Made by a program: the position numbers and the translations under genes. Shown here piece by piece: positions 1 through 7,500 of a DNA stretch of 51,979 nucleotides (positions are counted from its first letter, which is position 1; each line of letters starts with the position of its first letter). Under the pieces are notes generated by a model, which made no database searches, had not been told where the DNA came from, and saw only the letters and a program-made list of their open reading frames with translations. Source of the stretch: JAEUIA01 sp038330085 (GTDB taxonomy: Bacteria > Planctomycetota > UBA1135 > GCA-002686595); contig JBBQNP010000015.1 of assembly GCA_038330085.1 (NCBI GenBank), positions 1-51,979 on the forward strand, read 5' to 3'.

Positions 1-690
1 AGCCCGGCCGCACCGGCGCGCGTGGTCGAACCGCTTCAGCCCCTGGGTCAAACCGCCGCTGTGCCGGGGATTTCGAAGGAAGCCCAGCAGCGTCTCGACG
101 CGCTGAGCATGGAGATCTCCGACCTGCAGACGCAGATCGCCTCCTTGCGTCAGCAATCTTCGCGCGCTCCCGCGGTGGCCGCAGCGACCGAACTCGAGTC
201 CGCAGCACCTGCGTCGGACGACTTCGCGGATCAGCACAGGGCCGCCATCCTCAAGGTGATCGACGATCAGCGCGCGGAAGAAGCACGCCAGCGCGAAGAG
301 GAACGCAAACAGCGCGAGATCCAGCAAGCGAAGCAGCACGCCGAGCGCGTCGCCGCCAAGGTCCCGATGAGCGCAGGTCAGAAGCTGCTCCTGTCGCAGT
401 TCTACGAAGACGACCGAGCGAAGATGGACGAGATGCGCACGCAGATGCGCGATTCGATGGACGCGGGCGGCACGCCGGGGCGCGATGCGTTCCGCGAAGC
501 GCGCGAGTGGCACACGAACGAGCTGACGCGTTTGTTCGGCACCGAGCTCGGTGCGCAGATCGACGAAGTCGACAACGGAAGCCGGCGTGTCGGACAGAAC
601 GGCGGGAATGGGCAGAACGGCGGCGGACAGCGTCGGCGTGGCGGCAACGCGGCGGCCGCGCCTGGGCAGACGACCCCGGGTGGTGGCTGA
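1..690 (+). CDS. Hypothetical protein, 5' end outside window
   Basis: The reading frame is open from the first base, so the true start probably lies upstream; the first in-window candidate is a GTG at 22. The visible part begins with an Ala/Pro-rich stretch. It then has a heptad-like segment (EAQQRLDALSMEISDLQTQ), a charged Glu/Arg/Gln-rich helix and a more globular portion (KVPMSAGQKLLLSQFYEDD to TRLFGTELGAQIDEVD). It ends in a Gly/Gln/Asn-rich low-complexity tail. No catalytic motif or family was recognised. The helical, charged composition would fit a coiled-coil protein, but that is inference. The coding assignment rests on the long open frame and the ordered composition. Confidence 0.6.
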   Translation, partial: SPAAPARVVEPLQPLGQTAAVPGISKEAQQRLDALSMEISDLQTQIASLRQQSSRAPAVAAATELESAAPASDDFADQHRAAILKVIDDQRAEEARQREEERKQREIQQAKQHAERVAAKVPMSAGQKLLLSQFYEDDRAKMDEMRTQMRDSMDAGGTPGRDAFREAREWHTNELTRLFGTELGAQIDEVDNGSRRVGQNGGNGQNGGGQRRRGGNAAAAPGQTTPGGG

Positions 691-745
691 AATCCGGCTC
701 GTCCCAGCCGTGCAGAGGGTTCAGGTGTCGGCGAATCGGGCGCCG

Positions 746-864
746 TGGAATCCTGCGCAATCGAATCCTGCGCAATCGAACCCTGTGCAATCGAATCCAG
801 CGCAATCGAGGCCGGCGCCATTGGATCGAGAGCAGTTGGATCCAGTACGATCGAATCGTGTGCG
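746..864. repeat. 15-bp tandem minisatellite, about 8 degenerate units
   Basis: Successive 15-bp units read tggaatcctgcgcaa, tcgaatcctgcgcaa, tcgaaccctgtgcaa, tcgaatccagcgcaa, tcgaggccggcgcca, ttggatcgagagcag, ttggatccagtacga and a last partial unit. Divergence increases to the right. The array fills most of the gap between the partial first gene and the phosphatidylserine decarboxylase gene. Because the period is a multiple of three, every frame gives a five-residue repeat, so apparent pentapeptide patterns here are not evidence of coding. Confidence 0.85.
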
Positions 865-901
865 TCGCTCAACCTTGGCCGGATAACGAGAGCGGATCAC
901 G

Positions 902-1702
902 TTGAGTCTCTCCCGCGGCCTGCGGCGCGCGATGTCCGGCACCGTCGGCTGGATGGCGGATCGAGGAATTCCCCGCTTCCTGCGCGCGTTCGTGTACCGG
1001 TCGTACGCCCGGTTCACCGGTGCCGACCTTGCGGAAGTACGCCTCGACCTCGCTTCGTTCCCGAGCCTCGGCCAGTTCTTCGTGCGCGAGCTGAAGGACG
1101 GCGCGCGACCGATCCCGACCGATCGTGACGTGTTGTGCTCGCCGGTCGACGGCACCGTGCAGAGCTTGTGCCCCATCGAGCGCGGCATGGTCCTGCAAGC
1201 CAAGGGACGCAGCTACGCGCTCGCGGAGTTCCTGGGATCGAGCGCCGATGCGGCTGCGCTCGAGGGCGGGTTCTGCTGGACCATCTACCTTTCGCCGCGC
1301 GACTACCACCGCATCCACGCACCGGAAAAGTGCGAGCTCGTGCACGCGGAATGGCTCGCGGGTGATCGATTCTCCGTGGCGCCCAAAGTGCTCGCGCGCC
1401 GACGCGTGCTCGACATCAACGATCGCTGCGCGCTGAAGCTCGAGTGCGATCGCTCGACGTTGGGGCTCGTGCTCGTCGGAGCGTTGAACGTCGGACGCAT
1501 CCGTGTCGTGGGCGTCGAGCCCGGGCACGCGGGGCCGGTCCACCCCAAACTGCACTTCGAGCGCGGCGCGGAGCTGGCGCGCTTCGAAATGGGCTCCACG
1601 ATCGTGCTCGTCGCGCCGCGCGGAGCCGTCGCCGTGCGAGCCGACCTGAAGGCAGGCGATCACGTGCGGTTGGGCCAGCCTATCGGAAGGTGGCTGACGT
1701 GA
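902..1702 (+). CDS. psd: Phosphatidylserine decarboxylase proenzyme
   Basis: Decarboxylates phosphatidylserine to phosphatidylethanolamine at the inner membrane; the family is a pyruvoyl enzyme made by self-cleavage. The 266-residue product has SPVDG at residues 80-84 (catalytic-triad Asp83), the conserved YLSPRDYHRIHAP at 129-141 with two His, and MGST at 230-233. MGST matches the LGST self-cleavage site, whose Ser (S232 here) becomes the pyruvoyl group. The upstream FFVRELKDGARPI segment is also typical. The start is a TTG at 902; an ATG at 932 is the alternative and would remove only ten residues. The next gene begins 25 bp after the stop, so they are probably cotranscribed. It complements the CDP-alcohol transferase and CdsA genes near 45-47 kb. 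Confidence 0.93.
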   Translation: MSLSRGLRRAMSGTVGWMADRGIPRFLRAFVYRSYARFTGADLAEVRLDLASFPSLGQFFVRELKDGARPIPTDRDVLCSPVDGTVQSLCPIERGMVLQAKGRSYALAEFLGSSADAAALEGGFCWTIYLSPRDYHRIHAPEKCELVHAEWLAGDRFSVAPKVLARRRVLDINDRCALKLECDRSTLGLVLVGALNVGRIRVVGVEPGHAGPVHPKLHFERGAELARFEMGSTIVLVAPRGAVAVRADLKAGDHVRLGQPIGRWLT

Positions 1703-1727
1703 GCGCGGCCGACTCGAGGCAGTCGAC

Positions 1728-2336
1728 GTGACGCTGGTCCTCGACGCGCGCGACCGCCGGCTCGTGCGCCTCTTCGCGGCCTGCGTCCTTGGACGGTTCG
1801 ACGTCGTGCGCGCCGTGCGCGGATCCGCACCGGAGGGCGAGCCGGATCGCATGTGGCGCGAAACTCTTCTGCAGGTGCACGTGTTCGCCGGCGTGCCGCG
1901 CGCGGTCGAGTGCTACACGCTGCTGTCCGAATGCGGCGGCCTCGGCGAGATCGAAGCGAACGAGGCCGTCGAAGCACCCGACCGGCGCGAACGCGGCGAG
2001 CAACTGTTCGAGCGCGTGTACGGGCGCGCTTCCGCCGGCGTGCGCACGATGCTCGTCGAGAGCCACCCGTTGTTCGCGGCGTTCGTGCTCGAGCACGCGT
2101 ACGGTCGCGTCCTCGCGCGCGACGGCCTCGACGCTCCGCGACGCGAGCTGCTGGCTTGCGCGGCGCTGACGGCGCTGGGTCAGGATCGCCAGCTCGCCAG
2201 CCACGCGCGCGGTGCGGTGCGCTGCGGCGCCACGCTGGAGAACATCCTCTTCGTCCTGGATGAGATCTCCGACCTCGTCCCGACAGACAAGCTCGGCGAA
2301 TCGCGGCGCGTCGTCGAGAAGTTCGCAGGCGGATGA
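1728..2336 (+). CDS. Carboxymuconolactone decarboxylase (CMD)-like protein
   Basis: A 202-residue protein with two all-helical half-repeats. The C-terminal half (ELLACAALTALGQDRQLASH, residues 140-159, followed by ARGAVRCGAT) is the usual CMD/AhpD-family signature. Residues 43-66 look like a degenerate first half. The CxxC of AhpD peroxidase-type members is absent, so peroxidase activity is unlikely; the substrate cannot be read from the sequence. The GTG start lies 25 bp after psd, suggesting the two share a transcript. The gene is convergent with the Ser/Thr kinase that ends at 2374. Confidence 0.72.
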   Translation: MTLVLDARDRRLVRLFAACVLGRFDVVRAVRGSAPEGEPDRMWRETLLQVHVFAGVPRAVECYTLLSECGGLGEIEANEAVEAPDRRERGEQLFERVYGRASAGVRTMLVESHPLFAAFVLEHAYGRVLARDGLDAPRRELLACAALTALGQDRQLASHARGAVRCGATLENILFVLDEISDLVPTDKLGESRRVVEKFAGG

Positions 2337-2373
2337 GCGGCTGCGCGCTCGCGATCCGAGCCCGTGAACGTTC

Positions 2374-5300
2374 TCAGCGTCGCGTGGCTTCGATCGACGC
2401 CGACAACAAGCGCATCGGCTCCCACGAGCGGATCTGCAGCGTCGATTCACCCTGCGTGATCGGCTTCTGGAACACGTCGATCTGCTTGCCGTCGACCTGC
2501 ACGAGCGCGCGTCCGGCCGAGCGCCACACCTTGAGCCGGATCTCCACGGAATCGCCCGCTCGCCAGCCCGTGAACTCCTTGCCCTCGCCGTCGCGCGCGT
2601 GCTTGATGGCGTCCGCCACGTCGCCCGTGTCGGCGTAACAGCGCGCGCGTCCGCCCTTGCGCTCGTTCTTGAACACGACGTGGAACCCAGCGCACGTCAC
2701 GACGAGCATCTCGGGTGGAGCATCGAGGGGCTGCTCGAGCTTCAACGTCACGTCCACGGAATCCGCGAGCGGACGCAGCGGGTCCTTCAGCTCGAGCGTC
2801 GGCGACGGGTTCGAAACGAGCTCTTCGTCGTTGCGTGCGTAGCGCGGCATCGACCAGCCCGGTCCGCCCGGCAGCCAGCTCCCCGGCTCGAACGCTCCCG
2901 CGCGCGCGGCGCCGAAGTCGAACCGCACCCGCACGCGCGAGGTGGAGATGTCCTCGATGCTCGTCGGCGCGTAGACGCTCGCGACCGTGACCTCGGTGGC
3001 CGTCGTCGGCGTGCGTGCGAAGAGCTGATCGCGCAACTGTCGCAGCTCGCGCATCTCCTCGTCGGAGAGCGCGTCGGGATACGTCTGGATCAAGCCGTCG
3101 ATGCGCTTCTGCAGCGCCGGCCCCGCTTCGCCGCCCAGGCTCTCGCGGCGCACGAGCTTCAGGCCCTCCTGCGCTTCGCCCAACCGCTCGACGTGCACCT
3201 GCTTCTCGAGCTCCATGCTCTCCGCAAGGCGCGCGTCGAGGTCGGCGACGAGCGGATCGCCCGGCGGCATCGGACGCCGCTGTCGCAAAGCGCGCGCTCC
3301 CTGCACGTCGCCCTCGCGCATGAGGAAGAGCGCGCGCACGAGGTTGTCTTGCGATGTCGAGAGCGGCGAACCCTCGGGCGGCATGCCCGCGAAACGCGCG
3401 ACGATCTCCGGACCGAGCACGGCCGGGACGACGCCGGTGACGCCGTCGGACGCACGCAGCGCGAGCGAGTACACGCGCCCGCTGTCGAGCGTCAGCACGA
3501 ACCCGTTGGCGAGCGGATCGCTCGTCGGAATCTTGATCACGCCCGCGAGGACGATCGAGTTGATGCGCAGCTCGGTGCGCTCGCCCGCGTGGTCCGTGAC
3601 GAAGTGCGCCGCGCGCTCGATCAGGTCTTCGAGCAGGCGCGCCTCGCGCAAGCGCAGCTCGAGCGTGCCGCGCACGGGCGCACGCCAGTTCTCCGAGAGC
3701 GCCGACGCGAACGCGTGCGCGGCTTCGAGGTAGCGCCGACCCTTCCAGGCCGGCGCAGTCTCCTGATCGATCTCGGCGAGCCCGCGGTGAGCGTCCTCGG
3801 AAGCCAGGTCGGACTCGAGCTGCGCGAGTCGCGCGAGACCCTTCGTCAACGCCTCGTGGCCGAGGCGCGCGTCGTCGACCGCGAGCTTGCGCTGCTCGAG
3901 CTCGCTCGCCCACATCTCGCGCAAGCGCGCAGGAGCGTCCGTCAGCGTGCGCGACTCCAGCCCCGCCCGCAGCTCTTCGACGTGCTGGTTCACGGCTTCC
4001 GCGAGCTTGCCGTCCGCGTCGTTCCAGGCCTGGTCGAGCGACTCGCGCAATTGCACGACGCGTTCCTGTTGCAGACGCGAGAGGGCCTCCGCCACTTCGG
4101 CGTCCGAGAGGCCTTCGCGCGACGCACCGACCCTGGCAACCCACTCGCTCTGTCCTTCGGTCAAGAGCTGGCGCGCGCGCCTCCAGTGTCCGAGCTTGCG
4201 CTGCTCGTCGTACTGCGGCGCGATCTCCCGGTCGAACCACGCTTCGAGGCTCTCGAGGAAGTTCTGGAACGCGCCCGTGCGCGCAACGGTCACGCGCTGC
4301 TCTTGCCGCACTTTCCAGACGGCGAGCTCGGCCGCCAGCGCATCCGGCAACGCGCCCGTTCCGACGCGAGCGGAAAGGCTCGTGTCGAGCGACGCGCGCA
4401 CTTGTGCGGCGGCGTCGTCGAAGCGGCGTGCCTTCAACAAGCCCTCGAGGCGCGTCTCTTCTTCCTGGCGCCACGCCGCCGATTCGGAGGAGAGGCGGCG
4501 TTCGAGCTCGATGCGCAGCGGCTCGATCCGCGCCAACTGCGCATCCGGAAGCGAGTGCAAGCGCAACAGGACGCCTGCGCGCTCGCGCGCGGGCGCGAGG
4601 CCCGTCGCAGGTCCTTCGGCGGCCTGCACCAGGGCTTCGATCGGATCCGCGGCGGCACCCGCGACACCCGAGTCCGAACCGCCGCCGGCGGACAAGTGCG
4701 GGTCTTTGCTGCGCAACCCGATCCAGATCAGGATCGACGCGACCGCGACGACGAGCGCGACGGATCCGCCTATTCGCAGGAGGCGCCGGCGATCATGCGC
4801 CAGCGGCTCGAGCGCCCGGCGGCGCACAGCAGGCGCGCGCCGCTCGCGGATCTTTTCGAGGTCGGCCAAGAGTTCGGCCGGCGTCGTGTAGCGCTTGGAG
4901 CGGTCGCGCGTCAGACACTTGCGCAGCACGAGCACGAAGCCCGACGAGAGTGCAGGCGCAAATTCGTGTGGATCAGGCACGGGCTCGTACAGCACGGCCG
5001 AGAGGATCTCCGCCACCGAATCGCCCGCGAACGGAGGCCGGCCACATACGGCGTGGTACATCGTCGCGCCGAACGACCACAGGTCGCTCTGCGCGTCGGC
5101 GCTCGAAGGATCGCGCGCCTGTTCGGGCGAGATGTAGTGCGGCGTGCCGAGCGTCGCGCCGCTCTTGGTGAGCGTGGGATCGTCGTCGGCGAACGCGAGC
5201 CCCAAGTCGACGAGGAGGGCGCGCCCGCCGCGCTCGACCAGGATGTTGGCGGGCTTGACGTCGCGGTGCACGACACCGCGCTCGAAGGCATGTTGGAGTG

Positions 5301-5682
5301 CCTCGACGAGAGGGATGAACAGGCGCAACGCCTCGCGCTCGGAGAGCGGTCGCTCGCGGATCTTCTCCGCCAGCGACATCCCGTCGACGAGCTCCATGGC
5401 GTACCACCACATGCCGTCGACCTCGCCCATGTCGATGGCGGAGATGATGTGCGGGTGCGCGAGCCGCGCCGTCGCGCGCGCTTCACGTTGCAAGCGGTGC
5501 TCGGCGCCCTTCGCTCCGACGAGCTCGGGATGCAGCACCTTGAGCGCGACCTCGCGATCGACCGACGCCTGCCGCGCGCGATAGACGACGCCGGTCGCAC
5601 CGCGACCCAGCACGCCCTCGATGCGGTAGCCCGGGATCCGTGGCTCGGATCGCCTCACTTCGCCGTGATCCATGCCCGCCAT
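2374..5682 (-). CDS. Giant membrane-anchored Ser/Thr protein kinase
   Basis: About 1102 residues. The N-terminal Hanks-type kinase domain (about 19-280) is complete: glycine loop GRGATGVV (26-33), ATP-anchoring Lys48 in ALKVL, catalytic HRDVKPANIL with Asp141, DLG at 159-161 in place of DFG, and GTPHYISPE as activation/P+1 segment. One membrane segment follows at about 304-323 (SVALVVAVASILIWIG). The remaining roughly 770 residues are presumably outside the cytoplasm. They are largely helical and charged, with a more globular end rich in beta-like segments that may be a carbohydrate-binding-like fold (not established). The start is placed at ATG 5682 because GAAGGAGG sits 10 nt upstream; GTG 5703 and ATG 5673 are alternatives. 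The gene overlaps the end of the upstream gene by 28 bp, implying a common transcript. Confidence 0.92.
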   Translation of the reverse strand: MAGMDHGEVRRSEPRIPGYRIEGVLGRGATGVVYRARQASVDREVALKVLHPELVGAKGAEHRLQREARATARLAHPHIISAIDMGEVDGMWWYAMELVDGMSLAEKIRERPLSEREALRLFIPLVEALQHAFERGVVHRDVKPANILVERGGRALLVDLGLAFADDDPTLTKSGATLGTPHYISPEQARDPSSADAQSDLWSFGATMYHAVCGRPPFAGDSVAEILSAVLYEPVPDPHEFAPALSSGFVLVLRKCLTRDRSKRYTTPAELLADLEKIRERRAPAVRRRALEPLAHDRRRLLRIGGSVALVVAVASILIWIGLRSKDPHLSAGGGSDSGVAGAAADPIEALVQAAEGPATGLAPARERAGVLLRLHSLPDAQLARIEPLRIELERRLSSESAAWRQEEETRLEGLLKARRFDDAAAQVRASLDTSLSARVGTGALPDALAAELAVWKVRQEQRVTVARTGAFQNFLESLEAWFDREIAPQYDEQRKLGHWRRARQLLTEGQSEWVARVGASREGLSDAEVAEALSRLQQERVVQLRESLDQAWNDADGKLAEAVNQHVEELRAGLESRTLTDAPARLREMWASELEQRKLAVDDARLGHEALTKGLARLAQLESDLASEDAHRGLAEIDQETAPAWKGRRYLEAAHAFASALSENWRAPVRGTLELRLREARLLEDLIERAAHFVTDHAGERTELRINSIVLAGVIKIPTSDPLANGFVLTLDSGRVYSLALRASDGVTGVVPAVLGPEIVARFAGMPPEGSPLSTSQDNLVRALFLMREGDVQGARALRQRRPMPPGDPLVADLDARLAESMELEKQVHVERLGEAQEGLKLVRRESLGGEAGPALQKRIDGLIQTYPDALSDEEMRELRQLRDQLFARTPTTATEVTVASVYAPTSIEDISTSRVRVRFDFGAARAGAFEPGSWLPGGPGWSMPRYARNDEELVSNPSPTLELKDPLRPLADSVDVTLKLEQPLDAPPEMLVVTCAGFHVVFKNERKGGRARCYADTGDVADAIKHARDGEGKEFTGWRAGDSVEIRLKVWRSAGRALVQVDGKQIDVFQKPITQGESTLQIRSWEPMRLLSASIEATRR

Positions 5683-7289
5683 GCGGCGTCGGCCTCCTTC
5701 CACGTCATGCCTGCGGCGGCCTTGAACGCTTCGTCGTACACGCGATCACGATCGTAACTCTGCGGGAGCACGCGCACCGGCGACTCCGGCGCGTTCTTGC
5801 GCAACACGTCCAGGAACTTGCGCAGGCTGCCCGGACCGCGGCCCTCGAGCCATTGCACGATGCCCATCGACGCGGCGATGTCGGGCATCTCGAGCTCGTC
5901 GAATTGCAGCTCGGCGAGCTTGTCGAACGGGGGAAACTCGGAGATGCCCGCGACGAGCGCCGCCTTCCATTGGCCCGCGCGCATCGCCTTCGGATCGAAG
6001 GGCGCGACCACGGAGGCCTTGACCGGCACCTTCGCGGCCTTCGTGTCGTTCTTGCGCGGTACGGGGCCGCCGGTCGTGGGACCTTCGGGCCTTTCCTTGT
6101 CGCTCCTCATCCCACGGCAGTACACGTCGTTGCGGCCGTGCGCGCGGAACTCGAGCAAAGCCGCGATGCCTTCGTCGAACCACGGCGGCAACAGGCGGCC
6201 GTCGTAGCCGAGACGGTTGAGCAGCAGGTGTCCCCAGTGGTGGTAGCAGTGCCCGACGAGGTCCTCCGGTGGACGATTCCACTGCCGCGCCGACGACAAC
6301 GGATAGGGATCCCACCACAGGAAACCGTGCGTCTTCTTCACCGAGTCGGCCCACCCCGGCGGCACGGTCGTCGTCAGGCTCGCGAAGTGATCGACGGTGT
6401 TCACGTACTCGTCGTTCGACGTGAAGAGGTAGAACTCCGCGCGACGTCCGCCGAAAAGCGCGAGACCCGGGGCCGACTGGAACGTGGCGTCGAACCACCC
6501 GCGCCCGGACTTCAAGCCGTCGGCGATCGCCTGCAGGTCCTCTGCGCTCTCCGGCCCGTACAACGCCGCGTCGTCGGTGAGGAGCAGGTTGTGGTGCGCG
6601 TGGGTGATGGCCTGAACCGCCGCGACGTCGATGCGCGCGAACGCTTCGGCGGCGGGCAGCCACTTGCCGTCGAACTCCTGCAGGCCCTTGAGGTGTTGCG
6701 CGAGCTCGAACCGGATCCACTTGCCCTCGACCTGCACCTCGTTCTTGTCGAGGTGCGTCTTCTCGTCGGGTGTGACCCAGCGCGCGTTGCCATCCTTGTC
6801 CTGCCAGCGCACGAGACCGCGCGCGAGCATCTCGGCTTCTTCGTCGGACTTCTGGCGCTTGTCGCGGTCTTCGGGCGACATCCACTCGCCCTTGTAGAGG
6901 ACGCGACCGAAGAACTGCTGCGCGAGCACGTGCTGCGGGTCGAGCTCCGTCGCCTTCTTCATGCAGGCGCGGGTCTGTGCGTACATGAGCTTCTTCTGCG
7001 CCCACAGTCCGAGCTGGTAGAAGTCCTCGGCGCTCTTGCACGTTTTCTCGCGCTCGACGTACTCCTGCGCCGTCGTCTTGCCGCGCTCGATCGAGACGAT
7101 GTCCGCGCGCGCGAACTCGAGATCGCCGAAGGTCGTCTTGATCTTGACCGTGCCGCCGTCCTCGGAGGTGATCGTGCCCTCGATGCGACGGCCGTCCTTG
7201 TGCACGAGCACGTCGGCGCGCGCGCACACGATTGCGAGCGCAAAAGCAATCGACAGCAGCAAGGTCTTCGTGAGGCAGGCGCGCGTCAT
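5655..7289 (-). CDS. Exported protein with degenerate peptidase-MA-like domain
   Basis: 544 residues from ATG 7289; an upstream GTG at 7322 would add 11 residues before the signal peptide. The N-terminus (TRACLTKTLLLSIAFALAIVCARA) is a clear signal peptide. Next comes a small beta domain (VLVHKDGRRIEGTITSEDGG) of a kind I associate with planctomycetal exported proteins, then a TPR-like helical part. Near 347-380 the order HCYHHWGH...WFDEGIAALLE resembles the HExxH...WxxEGxAxxxE layout of gluzincin (peptidase MA) domains, but the catalytic Glu position is His. Peptidase activity is therefore doubtful. It precedes the giant kinase gene and overlaps it, so a shared role in an envelope signalling process is plausible but unproven. 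Confidence 0.7.
   Translation of the reverse strand: MTRACLTKTLLLSIAFALAIVCARADVLVHKDGRRIEGTITSEDGGTVKIKTTFGDLEFARADIVSIERGKTTAQEYVEREKTCKSAEDFYQLGLWAQKKLMYAQTRACMKKATELDPQHVLAQQFFGRVLYKGEWMSPEDRDKRQKSDEEAEMLARGLVRWQDKDGNARWVTPDEKTHLDKNEVQVEGKWIRFELAQHLKGLQEFDGKWLPAAEAFARIDVAAVQAITHAHHNLLLTDDAALYGPESAEDLQAIADGLKSGRGWFDATFQSAPGLALFGGRRAEFYLFTSNDEYVNTVDHFASLTTTVPPGWADSVKKTHGFLWWDPYPLSSARQWNRPPEDLVGHCYHHWGHLLLNRLGYDGRLLPPWFDEGIAALLEFRAHGRNDVYCRGMRSDKERPEGPTTGGPVPRKNDTKAAKVPVKASVVAPFDPKAMRAGQWKAALVAGISEFPPFDKLAELQFDELEMPDIAASMGIVQWLEGRGPGSLRKFLDVLRKNAPESPVRVLPQSYDRDRVYDEAFKAAAGMTWKEADAAWRAWITAK
5693..5700 (-). promoter_or_regulatory. Shine-Dalgarno sequence for the kinase gene
   Basis: GAAGGAGG on the minus strand, 10 nt before ATG 5682. 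It lies inside the end of the preceding gene and favours this start over the GTG at 5703. Confidence 0.55.
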
Positions 7290-7361
7290 CGGTAGCGGGT
7301 GCGTCCGGCACGAAGCCGACACGCCACATCAACGTATACCGCGCGGGCCGGCGCCGGTACC

Positions 7362-7500
7362 TGAGATCGCCAGTACGCCCTGAGATCTCCAGTACGCCTC
7401 GATCAGCTGTCCCCGCGGATCACCTGGACTGGGAGATCAGCACGACTCAAAGATCACCAGCACTCAGGAATCAGCAGGACCCCGCGATCAACCAATCCCG
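7362..7500. repeat. Degenerate 16-19 bp tandem repeat (gatca-type)
   Basis: Two near-perfect 19-bp units (tgagatcgccagtacgccc at 7362-7380, tgagatctccagtacgcct at 7381-7399) are followed by about six decayed units. Each contains a GATCA core, near 7400, 7418, 7434, 7451, 7468 and 7485, giving a period drifting around 17 bp. The array fills the space between the sigma-54 regulator's stop (7488) and the next gene, and runs into the regulator's last codons. Confidence 0.6.

Noticed and set aside
721..900. Apparent pentapeptide-repeat protein on the minus strand (AGFDC-type)
   Set aside because: The five-residue period is forced by the 15-bp DNA repeat and appears in every frame; there is no separate sign of coding.
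2599..5757. A 1052-codon open frame on the plus strand opposite the Ser/Thr kinase
   Set aside because: Its translation is Arg/Ala/His/Leu-rich shadow sequence typical of the complement of GC-rich genes, while the minus strand carries a complete kinase with all motifs.
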